Below, piece after piece: positions 45,845 to 53,967 of a stretch of DNA of 64,000 nucleotides. Both the position numbers and the translations under genes were made by a program. This stretch comes from Paenibacillus sp. CC-CFT747. Lineage in GTDB: Bacteria > Bacillota > Bacilli > Paenibacillales > NBRC-103111. The stretch lies in the NCBI GenBank assembly GCA_030323305.1, contig CP106741.1, positions 2,294,501-2,358,500 on the forward strand, read 5' to 3'. The notes below the pieces were generated by a model. The model did not search any database. It was not told where the DNA came from and worked only from the letters and a program-made list of their open reading frames with translations. Each line of letters begins with the position of its first letter. Position 1 is the stretch's first letter.

Positions 45845-46365
45845 TTTCTTGGGCGACGATCGGCGCCATCATGGCCATTAACATCGTGTATGTCTCTGCC
45901 TTTACCCTGCGCCTGATCTTGATGATCAAGGGCAGGAAAGGAGTCGCGTCGGTCCTCGCGATGGTCGAAGTCTTTATTTACCTGATCGGGCTGAATCTGG
46001 TCCTGAGCAATGTGAGCAACCCCTATAACATGGCAGCCTACTGCGTAGGCTTCGGGCTTGGGGTTTACCTCGGCAGCCGCATAGAAGAGTATCTCGCCCT
46101 CGGCTACCTCGTCGTGCAGGTCATTGTCGATTCGCTCCAGTTCGAGCTCCCTCAGAAGCTGCGGGATAAAGGCTATGGGGTGACCTCGTGGACGGCGGAC
46201 GGAAGAGACGGCAAGCGTCTCGTTCTTCAGGTCCTGGTGAAGCGCACCAACGAAAAGCGGCTGATGGAGCTGCTGAAGGTTCTGTCTCCCCAAGCCTTCG
46301 TCATTTCCCACGAGCCCAAGCAGTTCAAGGGCGGCTTCTGGGTCAAAATGACGGGCAGGGAGTAG
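45841..46365 (+). CDS. UPF0316 (DUF2179-type, YebE-like) membrane protein
   Basis: This 174-residue protein has three N-terminal membrane helices (to about residue 90) and a C-terminal cytoplasmic DUF2179-like domain (GYGVTSWTADGRDGKRLVLQVLVKRTNEKRLMELLKVLSPQAFV). That domain has a ferredoxin-like fold found in YitT and UPF0316 proteins. The start overlaps the ectD stop by four bases. Function is unknown; its coupling to the ectoine cluster suggests an osmotic or ion-related role. Confidence 0.82.
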   Translation: MISWATIGAIMAINIVYVSAFTLRLILMIKGRKGVASVLAMVEVFIYLIGLNLVLSNVSNPYNMAAYCVGFGLGVYLGSRIEEYLALGYLVVQVIVDSLQFELPQKLRDKGYGVTSWTADGRDGKRLVLQVLVKRTNEKRLMELLKVLSPQAFVISHEPKQFKGGFWVKMTGRE

Positions 46366-46387
46366 GAGCGCGGCTGCTTGTTCAAGG

Positions 46388-47239
46388 TCACTTGGGCAGA
46401 GAGAACCCGTACCGGGCGAAAATCTCAAGCGCTTCCGGCGATTGCAGGTAGCGGTAAAAGGCTTCGGCTTCCGGAGCGTGCTTGGTCGCTTGGACGACAC
46501 CGGCGGGATACTCAACCGGCGTATAAGTGCCCGCCTCCACGGCAAAAGCGATCCGCACCTTCCGGGAGGTCAGGGTGTCCGTCTTGTAGACGAAGCCGGC
46601 ATCGGCGTTGCCGGTTTCCACATACTGAAGCACCTGCCGGACGTCCTTCGCTTGAACGAGCTTGGCCTTCAGCGCCTCCCACAGCTGCGCCTTCTGCAGC
46701 GCCTCCTGGGCATAAGCGCCGGCCGGTACGCTGGCGGGCACGCCGATGGCCACGTTCCGGATTGTGTCTTTGGTCAGGTCCGCTATGGAAGCAGCCGCCG
46801 TCTGAGCGTCTGCCGGGGTGACGACCACCAGCTCATTGGTGAGCAGGGTGGTTTGCCGGCCCCGGTCGACCAGCCCCTTGTCCACAAGCGCCTGCATATA
46901 CTTAGGCGCCGCGGACAAGAACAGATCGGCCGGAGCGCCCTGCTCGATCTGCTGCTGGAGAGAGCCGGAGGCGCCGAAGTTGAAGGTAAGCCTAATGTGG
47001 TTTTGTTTCGCTTCATACGCTTTCTCGATGTCCTTCAGTGCATCGGTCAGGCTGGCGGCGGCGGAGACGGTCAATTCGACCGTCTCTTTTGGCGCGGCGG
47101 AAGTACCCGGCTCCGTCTTGGCAGGCGGGGACGTTCCGGTGTCCCCGGCGGCCGGGTCCGGCACCCGGGTGGATCCGCAGCCGGCAAGAACAAGAAGGGC
47201 CACGAATGGAATTCCAATCGTTCTGGCAAAAAATCGCAT
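46388..47239 (-). CDS. modA: Molybdate-binding lipoprotein ModA
   Basis: This 283-residue binding protein has a signal peptide with lipobox LAGC, a Pro/Thr linker, then ModA blocks SAAASLTDALKDIEKAYE, FNFGASGSLQQQIEQGAPADLFLSA and LTNELVVVTP. It captures molybdate or tungstate outside the cell. I choose ATG 47239, after AAGGAGG. No modB or modC gene follows, and the next gene is convergent, so this modA is an orphan here. Confidence 0.9.
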   Translation of the reverse strand: MRFFARTIGIPFVALLVLAGCGSTRVPDPAAGDTGTSPPAKTEPGTSAAPKETVELTVSAAASLTDALKDIEKAYEAKQNHIRLTFNFGASGSLQQQIEQGAPADLFLSAAPKYMQALVDKGLVDRGRQTTLLTNELVVVTPADAQTAAASIADLTKDTIRNVAIGVPASVPAGAYAQEALQKAQLWEALKAKLVQAKDVRQVLQYVETGNADAGFVYKTDTLTSRKVRIAFAVEAGTYTPVEYPAGVVQATKHAPEAEAFYRYLQSPEALEIFARYGFSLPK

Positions 47240-47451
47240 TCGGCCGCCTCCTTGGAAGATAATCGGATGAATCCCGCTTTTCAAGTAGAAGGCGGGACTT
47301 CCTCTCCATGATAGCCTGGGGGCTGTGAAGAAGACAAGCAGACATGGCTGGAGGGAGCCTCCACCGACGGAGGACTCGTTTCCAGAAGGCCTGCCTTTCG
47401 CGCAATAAGCGCGGAGGCGGGCTTTTGGCGGCTAGGCTGTTAATCTAAAGA
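47240..47451. other. Regulatory spacer upstream of modA
   Basis: The minus strand carries a GC-rich hairpin (GCCCGCCTCCGCGC against GCGCGAAAGGCAGGC, about 47388-47423) and a CCTCCGTCGGTGGAGG hairpin between the expected promoter and modA. These suggest a structured leader, and a Moco-type riboswitch is a possibility I could not confirm. Confidence 0.4.
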
Positions 47452-47506
47452 TTGACAAGACACCGAATGGTGTCCTATAATAAAGGAAAGGACACCAAAT
47501 AGTGTC
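47452..47506 (+). promoter_or_regulatory. Consensus promoter with two tandem operator palindromes
   Basis: TTGACA (47452-47457), an 18-base spacer and TATAAT (47476-47481). The palindrome GACACCGAATGGTGTC fills the spacer (47459-47474), and a near copy, GACACCAAATAGTGTC, lies at 47491-47506 over the start site. The centres are 32 bp apart (three helix turns), fitting cooperative repression of the DoxX-like gene. Confidence 0.8.
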
Positions 47507-47543
47507 CAAACGAAGCCACTTGAACCCATTAGGAGGAAAACAA

Positions 47544-47965
47544 ATGAGTAAAGTTATCGGTGCGCCATCAATCGGGAGAGCGGAAACCCATCCCCGGGGG
47601 AAGAGGATTGCTTTTTGGACAGTCACCTTACTACTCGCCATGTCCATTACGTTAAGCGGGATTGGGCAGCTGATGCGATATGGGGGAATGTCGAGTTGGT
47701 GACCGATATTGGCTTTCCCTTATACGTCACCTATATTCTCGGAAGCTGGAAATTACTTGGAGTCATTGCGATCGTGGTACCCGGTTTTCCTCGACTTAAG
47801 GAGTGGGCTTATGCCGGTATCTTCTTCTTAATGACGGGTGCGGCATTGTCCCATGCGTTCGCTAACGATTACGGGGATTACGGCTTTCATTTTATCCTTC
47901 CGCTTTTCTACGCTGCCCTTAATCTCGCCTCGTGGACGCTGCGTCCGGAGAGCCGCAAACTCTGA
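47544..47965 (+). CDS. DoxX-like membrane protein (frame interrupted once)
   Basis: This 140-residue protein has four helices (FWTVTLLLAMSITLSGIGQL, LGSWKLLGVIAIVVPGFPRLKEWAYAGIFF) in the DoxX-like pattern of small quinone/redox-linked membrane proteins, often controlled by ArsR- or MarR-type repressors. The frame breaks at 47686-47690 (G5 for G6). The ATG follows AGGAGG. It resembles the DoxX gene at 53321. Confidence 0.8.
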
Positions 47966-47988
47966 GCCCCTTAGGAAGGGCTCTTTTT
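47964..47988 (+). terminator. Rho-independent terminator
   Basis: GAGCCC pairs with GGGCTC around an 8-base loop, followed by T5CT5. It overlaps the stop codon of the DoxX-like gene. Confidence 0.88.
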
Positions 47989-48131
47989 CTTTTTCCAAAA
48001 AAGACGGACCCCTAGGAAAACCGCGGGAGAGATTTTGCTGATGGACTTAGCCGTAAAAGGAATCAGCCCCTTTCCCGTCAAAGAAAGGAAGGAACAGAAC
48101 GCTTCGGCGAAAGGAGCTGTGACGGTAGTTG

Positions 48132-49045
48132 ATGATCCCCGATACTTTTATTGAAAAAATGCGTGTCCTTCATGGTGAGCAAGGTGTCGCATGGTCGAAG
48201 GCTTTGCCCCGGCTGATTACCGACTGGGCAAGCCGGTTCCACTTTATCCCGGAAGCCCCCTTTTCCAACTTGTCCTATAACTTCGTACTCCGAGCTAAGC
48301 TTCGGGACGGAAAGCCGGCCGTCCTTAAAGCCTCTTTCTTGAAAGACGAGCTTTCCAGGGAAGTTAGTGTGCTTCGTTCCTATGAAGGCCGGGGAGCGGT
48401 TCATGTGCTTGAGGCAGACGAGGAGTGGGGGTGGCTCTGCTGGAGGGGGTCGACCCAGGCACGCCCTTGTCGTCCATTGAGGATGATGCCCGCGCTACGA
48501 CTATCTTTTGCGAAGTGTTCCGCCACCTTCATCTCCCAGCACCAACCGGCCGTGCCTACCCATCCATGAAGCAGCATTTCGCGGCCATTGAGCGATACCG
48601 GGAACGGTTCGATGACGTAAATGACTCTCCTTTGCCGGAGAGTTGGTTGGAAAATGCCGAAGAATGTCTGACGTACCTCATCACAACCACAAAGGAGAAT
48701 TGCCTGCTGCACGGCGACCTGCATCATGATAATATCCTGCGCCGGGGCGAAGACCAATGGGCGGTGATTGACCCCAAGGGCATCATCGGGGATATCCATT
48801 TTGATACGATCCAGTATCTGCTTAACTACGAGGATCGTGGAGGGGATTGTGAGCAGGTGCTGCGCAATCGGATTGCGCTTATGGCCGACGGCCTCAGCCT
48901 GGACCCTCGCCGAATCGCGATGTGGGGCGTGGCGCGAGGTGTACTGGAGGCCTGCTGGACGATAGAAGACGGAGGAACGGATTGGCACAGAGGTATCCAA
49001 ATCACGGAGCGCTTCGCGAGATGCTTGGATGGATGGCCTAGCTAG
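48132..49045 (+). CDS. APH(6)/streptomycin-kinase-like phosphotransferase (frame interrupted once)
   Basis: This kinase-fold protein of about 304 residues resembles aminoglycoside 6-phosphotransferases and related small-molecule kinases. The Brenner motif LLHGDLHHDNIL carries the catalytic Asp, and VIDPKGIIGD is the metal-binding loop. The frame breaks at 48427-48430 (G4 for G5), restoring EEWGVALLEGVDPGTPLS. TTG 48129 is an alternative start. Whether it acts on an antibiotic is not known. Confidence 0.75.
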
Positions 49046-49068
49046 AGGCTAAAGGGAGAGTCGAGAGA

Positions 49069-49391
49069 TTGGAAACCTGTTTTTTGTTAACCGGTAAACG
49101 ATGCTTTTGAAAGTGTGGCTTTGGAAGCCGTGAGGGTGTCATTAACTACTAAGAAAATCACGGTAGTGGATGAGATCGGCTTTATGCAAATGTTGTCCGC
49201 TCCTTTTGAAACCATGATCCACGAAGTTATTTCGAGTTCTACCCATGCTATTCTAGGGACCATTGGTGTGGACAGCCATCCGAGTATGCCAGATAAAGAA
49301 GCTGCCGGGGGTAAAGCTTTATCATCTGGGTGAAGAGAATCGGGAGTCAATGATAGAAAAAATATCAAAGGATATTCGTAAGTTTTTGTAA
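49069..49391 (+). pseudogene. Decayed THEP1-like nucleoside-triphosphatase
   Basis: The remnant keeps ETCFLLTGK (start of the P-loop strand), then after an internal loss ITVVDEIGFMQMLSAPFETMIHEVISSSTHAILGTI (Walker B region). After another frame shift it keeps LPGVKLYHLGEENRESMIEKI, the usual C-terminus of NTPase_1/THEP1 proteins. Only about 107 codons remain of about 175-180, and the Walker A lysine loop is missing. This differs from the single-base breaks elsewhere and is a real pseudogene. Confidence 0.65.
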
Positions 49392-49491
49392 AGGGCTTGG
49401 GAACGGCATAACCGCAATCGAAAAGAAATCCGGGGCCCTCGCTGCCTGCTATAATGATGGGGCATGGAGGATTTTCGGAAGGTGGGAAGAG

Positions 49492-50056
49492 ATGCGAAAG
49501 GTTAACTTGTACTTGCATATGTCGCTAGATGGGGTCGTTACCGATCTCGACCGTTGGATGGACTACAGCGAAGAGATGCTCCTGGATGCTTATGACTATT
49601 ATAAAACCGTCGATACGATCATCATGGGAGGCCAAACGTATGCTTCCATGGCCGGCTATTGGCAGGCGGCGGAACGGACCTCGGAGTCAGCGCTCGAACG
49701 CGACGTGGCTAGGCGAATCAATGCAATGGAGAAGCTAGTTCTTACGCGATCGGATCCGGATCTGGTGTGGGCCAACTCTCAACGACTGATTGTTAAGGAG
49801 CGGGAGGCCTTTGTCCAAGAAATAACGGCGCTCCAACAAAAGACGGCTTGTCCATCTCCGTGGAGAGTGGCGTCCGTACGTGGCAGTCTTTCCTTCAGCA
49901 TGATCTGTACGATGAGCTGTGGCTAACCGTGCATCCGGCCCTTGCCGGAAGCGGCGATCGATTGTTTGAGGGGAGGGAAGGGTTGTCCGTTTGCAGTTGA
50001 AAAGTAGCAAAACGTATGAAAACGGGGCGATAGGGGTCCATTACCGGAAGATTTAA
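49492..50056 (+). CDS. RibD C-terminal/dihydrofolate-reductase-like protein (frame interrupted twice)
   Basis: This protein of 188 residues (restored) is of the YwjB/YyaP-type group that shares the DHFR fold. It has MRKVNLYLHMSLDGVV at the start, TIIMGGQTYASM, LYDELWLTVHPALAGSGDRLFEG and a C-terminal YENGAIGVHYRK. Breaks lie near 49838 (A4 for A5) and 49990 (TTT for TTTT). It probably reduces a pterin- or flavin-like substrate with NADPH; the true substrate is unknown. Confidence 0.82.
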
Positions 50057-50333
50057 CGGACATCTTGCGTGGTGGACGTTAATCCTAGAAGAATCTTTTT
50101 ATATTTCAGGGAAGGGATATCCATATGGAAGGATTCTCTCAGTTAAAAAACATAGAGGCTGTCATTTCGATTTGGGTGGAACCTTAATAAACTAAGAAGG
50201 GTTTCCTCACTACTGGGGGATCACTATGTACAGGCCTTCGGGGATGTGTCTGCAAAATTAAAGCTCCATTTATCCGAGGCACAGTGCAGCTGTCTCAGCT
50301 AAGTTTTTCCCTTAAGCCGAAGACACCCAATAC
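50057..50333. other. Intergenic region without recognised feature
   Basis: About 280 AT-richer bases between the reductase and the terminator of the secreted protein gene. I see no conserved frame, promoter or repeat. Confidence 0.5.
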
Positions 50334-50381
50334 AAAAAAAGCGGCCGTCCAAGACGTCACCTTACCGTCCCAGGCTGCCGC
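50334..50381 (-). terminator. Rho-independent terminator of the secreted protein gene
   Basis: On the minus strand GCGGCAGCCTGGGACG pairs (two wobbles, small bulges) with CGTCTTGGACGGCCGC and is followed by T7. Confidence 0.8.
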
Positions 50382-50420
50382 ATCTTCTTCCGTTACCTCT
50401 TTGTTTACACCAAGTCCCTT

Positions 50421-52482
50421 TTACCAGGCGTCGGCCGACGGTTTGATCTTCACCTCATCGAAAAAGGCTTTGCCGTTAGCCACCGTATAGGTGGTGTGGC
50501 CGAGGTAGATGGTGACCAAGTCCGTAGCGTTGGCGGGTGCTGTGAAGGTGACCGACTTCGCGGTCCAGAACGTGTCGCTGAACGTCAGGTTGGCGAGCGA
50601 GGTGTTCGTGGTCTCGTTCTTGACGATCACCCGCCCTCCGGCTCCGGACCCGTCGGTTTTACCGTAGAAGGTTAGGGTATAGGAGGCCGATGGCGTCCAA
50701 TCCTTCCACGACTGCGTCAAATACTGCCAGGACGTGCCGTTGCCTACGATCGTGGCCCCGTAAGCGCCGATGTACTTGTTGGCGGCATCCCGGAAGGCCG
50801 TCGCCGATGTCGAGCCCACGCGGGTCCAGCGGGCGGGCAGGGTGCTGTCGGCGCTCGTGACGAGCTCAAAGCCTTGGTTCGTCAGCTTTTTCGGGTCCCA
50901 CTTCATGATGTGTGCCAGCGTCAGCAGATCTCCAGTGTTGGCCGGGGTATAGCTGCGGAACTGCTCAGCCGCGATGGACCAGACGACTTCCTTGAATTGG
51001 GCCAGTTCGAGCCAGTTCATCATCACCTTGGAGTACTGGGTCTGGCTGGGGGAAAGGCCGCTTACATAGCGCGCCAGAGTAGGCGCGGTGAGCGACTGGT
51101 TCCACATTTTGTCGACGAGGGTGGAGGTAAATTTGTCCATATCGGAGCTTGTGAAGATGAGTCCGCTCCGGTACATCTCTACGGCGAAAGCAACATCGAC
51201 ATGCCCGTGTGCCGTATCCTCGGGAGGGTAGAACTGGAATCGCTGTAATTCCACGTATAGGCGGTGCCGTTCGCGGCAAGATTGTCCTTCAGATATTGGG
51301 CCATCTTCTTGGCCTTGCTTAGATAGGCGGCGTTTCCGTTCACGTCATACATCACCTTCAGCATGTGGGTGAAGGCGATCGACATATTAAAAGGAAGACT
51401 CTTGTTCGGAGCTCCGAAGCCGAGCGTATCACGGAGATTGGGCGGGTGCATGTAGATGCCCGACACCCCGGGGTTACCTCCTTCCAGCTGTTGCCTATGT
51501 AGGAGCTCGACTCCCAGCGGGGCACGATCTCGTTCTCGATGAAGCTGCGGTAGGTCGCGGCCTTCGTCTGATAAGCAGACAGAGAGGAATCCGAGGCGAC
51601 GAGGCGGACGAATTCCGCCATTGGCAGCGTCGTCATGCCGTCATGAACGAGATAGGGATAGCGGGCGCTGACCTTCACGTTATCGAAGTAGGCCGTTCCG
51701 CCGGTGACGTTGTACGATTGGTGCCCGAGCCACAGCTCGAGCGTATGTCCGGCCGCCGGAGCCGTAAACTCCACGGAATAGAACGACCACGTGGTACCGT
51801 CTACCGTGACGCTGCCGAGGATCGTGCCGGCTGTCCGGTCATAGACGTAGGCTTGGCCTTTGGCGGCGGAGCCGTTCGTTTTACCGTAGAGGCGGAGGAC
51901 ATAGTGAGTGTTCGGCTCATACCCCGTGAACGGCTGGTAGAGCTTCTGCCAGGAGGTTCCGTTCGTTTTCAGCACGAGCCCCCAGCTGTCGTTGTTGTAC
52001 TCGCCTGCCGCATTGGAGCGGTAAGCGGTGGCCGAGGTGGACTGGAAGCGAACCCATCCGTCCGGGAGGGTGCTGTCCGTGGCGGAAGCCGTTTCGAATC
52101 CCTCGTTCGGCACGTCGAGAGGAGAGTAGCTGTACGTATCCCAGCCAAGGTAGCCGTCTCCGTCGTTGTCGTTGGCATTGGCGAGAATGGTATCGGAATG
52201 GGTGGTGAATTTATCGAGCCAGGCGGTGTTTTTGGTCGATTGGTACAAGGACAGGTAGCTGCGGAGGATATAGCTTTCGGACCAGGCAAGGGTGCCGGAT
52301 TCAGGGCTGGTGTAATACTGGCCGCCGATGGACTGCTCCAGCGCGGTATATTTGTCGTACCACAGGTTGCCCGAGGCACGGGCCGGAAGTGAGACGCCCA
52401 TCAAGAGAATCAAGGAAGAGAGAACCGAAACGAGAAGCTTGCGGCTAAGAGAGGTAAGGGGCAAGCGGCGGATCATGGTCAT
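50421..52482 (-). CDS. Large secreted carbohydrate-active protein with two CBM-like modules (frame interrupted twice)
   Basis: The restored product is about 687 residues with a signal peptide (KLLVSVLSSLILLMGVSLPARA). Helical segments (TLAWSESYILRSYLSLYQSTKNTAWLDKF; FNMSIAFTHMLKVMYDVNGNAAYLSKAKKMAQYL) suggest an alpha/alpha-toroid. Two related CBM4/9-like beta-sandwich modules are inserted or appended (NEGFETASATDSTLPDGWVRF... and NQGFELVTSADSTLPARWTRV...). Breaks lie near 51472 (G4 for G5, minus strand) and 51230 (CCC for CCCC). I choose ATG 52482, eight bases after AGGAGG. It may be a polysaccharide lyase or epimerase; no catalytic motif is certain. Confidence 0.68.
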
Positions 52483-52506
52483 GGTGCATTCCTCCTGAAT
52501 GTGAAG

Positions 52507-52522
52507 TTGTGAGCGCAATCAT
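52507..52522 (-). promoter_or_regulatory. cre-like/LacI-family operator before the secreted protein gene
   Basis: TTGTGAGCGCAATCAT matches the CcpA cre consensus WTGNAARCGNWWWCAW in all but one position. It lies 25 bases upstream of the gene's start codon and would place the gene under catabolite or LacI-type control. Confidence 0.6.
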
Positions 52523-52735
52523 TTCAGAATCTGCGGGTATCCTCCCTTCCTTAACTGAATGAACGGAAATGATACAGGTTTGATACGTGTGATACAAAAT
52601 TACGATAACATACCCATTGGCTCAAATCCAGTGGCGCCGGACCTTCGTTTCCAAAAGATTTTCTTCCCTGGGAGGAATACAGGAAGGGATCGCGTCAGGC
52701 AAGCGGAAAAGGCCAAGAAAAATTTAATTTATTCC

Positions 52736-52765
52736 TTGACAGGAATATTCCGATATAGGTATATT
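52736..52765 (+). promoter_or_regulatory. Promoter with palindromes before the SRPBCC gene
   Basis: TTGACA (52736-52741), an 18-base spacer and TATATT (52760-52765). The spacer holds the palindrome GGAATATTCC (52742-52751), and ATATA-GG-TATAT (52753-52764) overlaps the -10, a likely ArsR-type operator. Confidence 0.72.
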
Positions 52766-52816
52766 TAACACATCGGAAAGCGCATCGAATAAAACCACTC
52801 AGGAGGAATGAAGACA

Positions 52817-53292
52817 ATGACTAGCCAAGCCAAACACACCAAGACGACCGTGGAAGGAAGAGAACTGATCGTCGAACGCCTCATGCCTGCCCCACGTGAG
52901 CTGGTCTTCCAGACATGGACGAAGCAGGAGCATCTGCAGAACTGGTGGGGACCGAAGGGCTTTACCCTTACGGTTCAGGAAATCGAGGTGAAGCCGGGGG
53001 AGTATGGCGCTATGTGATGCATGGGCCGGGCGGGGTGGACTACGACAATGTGATCCGCTACCGGGAAGTCGTCCGGCCGGAGCGGCTCGTTTATTCCCAC
53101 GGGGACAGCGTGGACGAAGAGCAGTTCCAGGTGACGGTAACCTTTGCCGAGGAGGGCAGCCAGACGGACATCGTCATGCGAATGGCGTTCCGTTCCACCG
53201 AGGAGCTGCAGGTGAGCGTGGAACGGTATGGAGCGGTGGAGGGAGCGGCTTCGACTCTCGACCGTCTCGAAGAAGAGCTGGCCCGACTCTAA
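52817..53292 (+). CDS. SRPBCC/AHSA1-family protein (frame interrupted once)
   Basis: This protein of about 158 residues belongs to the START-like SRPBCC superfamily, AHSA1 (Aha1 C-terminal-like) group. LIVERLMPAPRELVFQTWTKQEHLQNWWGPKGFTLTV and the C-terminal MAFRSTEEL...GAVEGAASTLDRLEEEL are diagnostic. The frame breaks near 53000 (G4 for G5). It is usually paired with an ArsR repressor; here it is followed by a DoxX gene. I choose ATG 52817 at 10 bases from AGGAGG; ATG 52808 lies too close to it. Confidence 0.85.
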
Positions 53293-53320
53293 ATTTCCCA
53301 TCCAAAGGAGAGGATCGCAA

Positions 53321-53694
53321 ATGAGAAAAATCAGTACCGGCTATTGGATTTTTACCGTTCTGCTTATTGGCTTGATGGGTGTCGGGGCCATTCCCGATCT
53401 GCTGTCCGTTCCCGATGCGGTTAAGCTGTTCGAGCATCTGGGGTATCCGGCCTACCTGCTTCCGTTTCTCGGGCTGGCTAAGCTGCTGGGGATTGTCGCC
53501 ATTCTCGTTCCGGGCTTCCCCGGGTGAAGGAATGGGCGTACGCGGGGTTCGTCTTTGATCTGACGGGGGCCATGTATTCGACCATCTCCGTAGGCGATCC
53601 CGTTGGGGGATGGATTACTTTTCTTGTCGGATACCTCATCATTGCCGGCTCCTACGTGTTCTACCACAAGAGGAAAAAGCAAGCGTGTCCGTAA
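53321..53694 (+). CDS. DoxX-family membrane protein (frame interrupted once)
   Basis: This 124-residue protein has four helices (ISTGYWIFTVLLIGLMGVGAIPDLL, LPFLGLAKLLGIVAILVPGFPRVKEWAYAGFVFDLTGA). It is closely related in pattern to the gene at 47544. The frame breaks near 53519 (C4 for C5 before GGG). It lies 28 bases after the SRPBCC gene with AAAGGAGAGG. Function is unknown; DoxX proteins often respond to thiol or oxidative stress. Confidence 0.84.
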
Positions 53695-53758
53695 CGGCGG
53701 CTGCCGTTCCCACGGTGGGCTAGCGTCTCATGCGGGGCCGCCTCCGCCGCCCAACCCT

Positions 53759-53853
53759 AGACGGCCCTTGGCCAACACCAAGCTAGCGCCGAACGCGAAA
53801 GCATCCACGCTTCCGCCGCGCCAGCTCCCCAAACGGCCCTTGGCCGACATCAA
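53759..53853. repeat. Direct repeat pair of about 22 bp
   Basis: ACGGCCCTTGGCCAACACC at about 53760 and a close copy (ACGGCCCTTGGCCGACATC) at about 53832, 72 bp apart. The second copy runs straight into the left arm of the hairpin at 53843-53897. Confidence 0.55.
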
Positions 53854-53897
53854 GAAGGACCAGCCGCCATTGCGGACTGGTCCTTCTTGATGTCGGC
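53843..53897. terminator. Very long perfect hairpin between convergent genes
   Basis: The arms 53843-53863 and 53877-53897 are a perfect 21-bp inverted repeat, with an extra inner CCGC/GCGG pair around CATT. It can end transcription from both sides but has no T run after either arm, so it is not a standard intrinsic terminator. It may be a REP-like element or a fold-back repeat remnant. Confidence 0.6.
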
Positions 53898-53967
53898 TGG
53901 GCCGGAAAGAGCGGCACTGCCCACATCGGTGGGGCGGGCGGGGGCGTGCCCCGGCAAAGGCACCAGC

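Noticed and set aside
49115..49333. A 72-codon stand-alone gene
   Set aside because: It is the middle fragment of the decayed THEP1 gene and ends in a frame shift, not a natural stop.
50284..50490. A 68-codon plus-strand frame
   Set aside because: It overlaps the terminator and the 3' end of the minus-strand secreted-protein gene and is not conserved.
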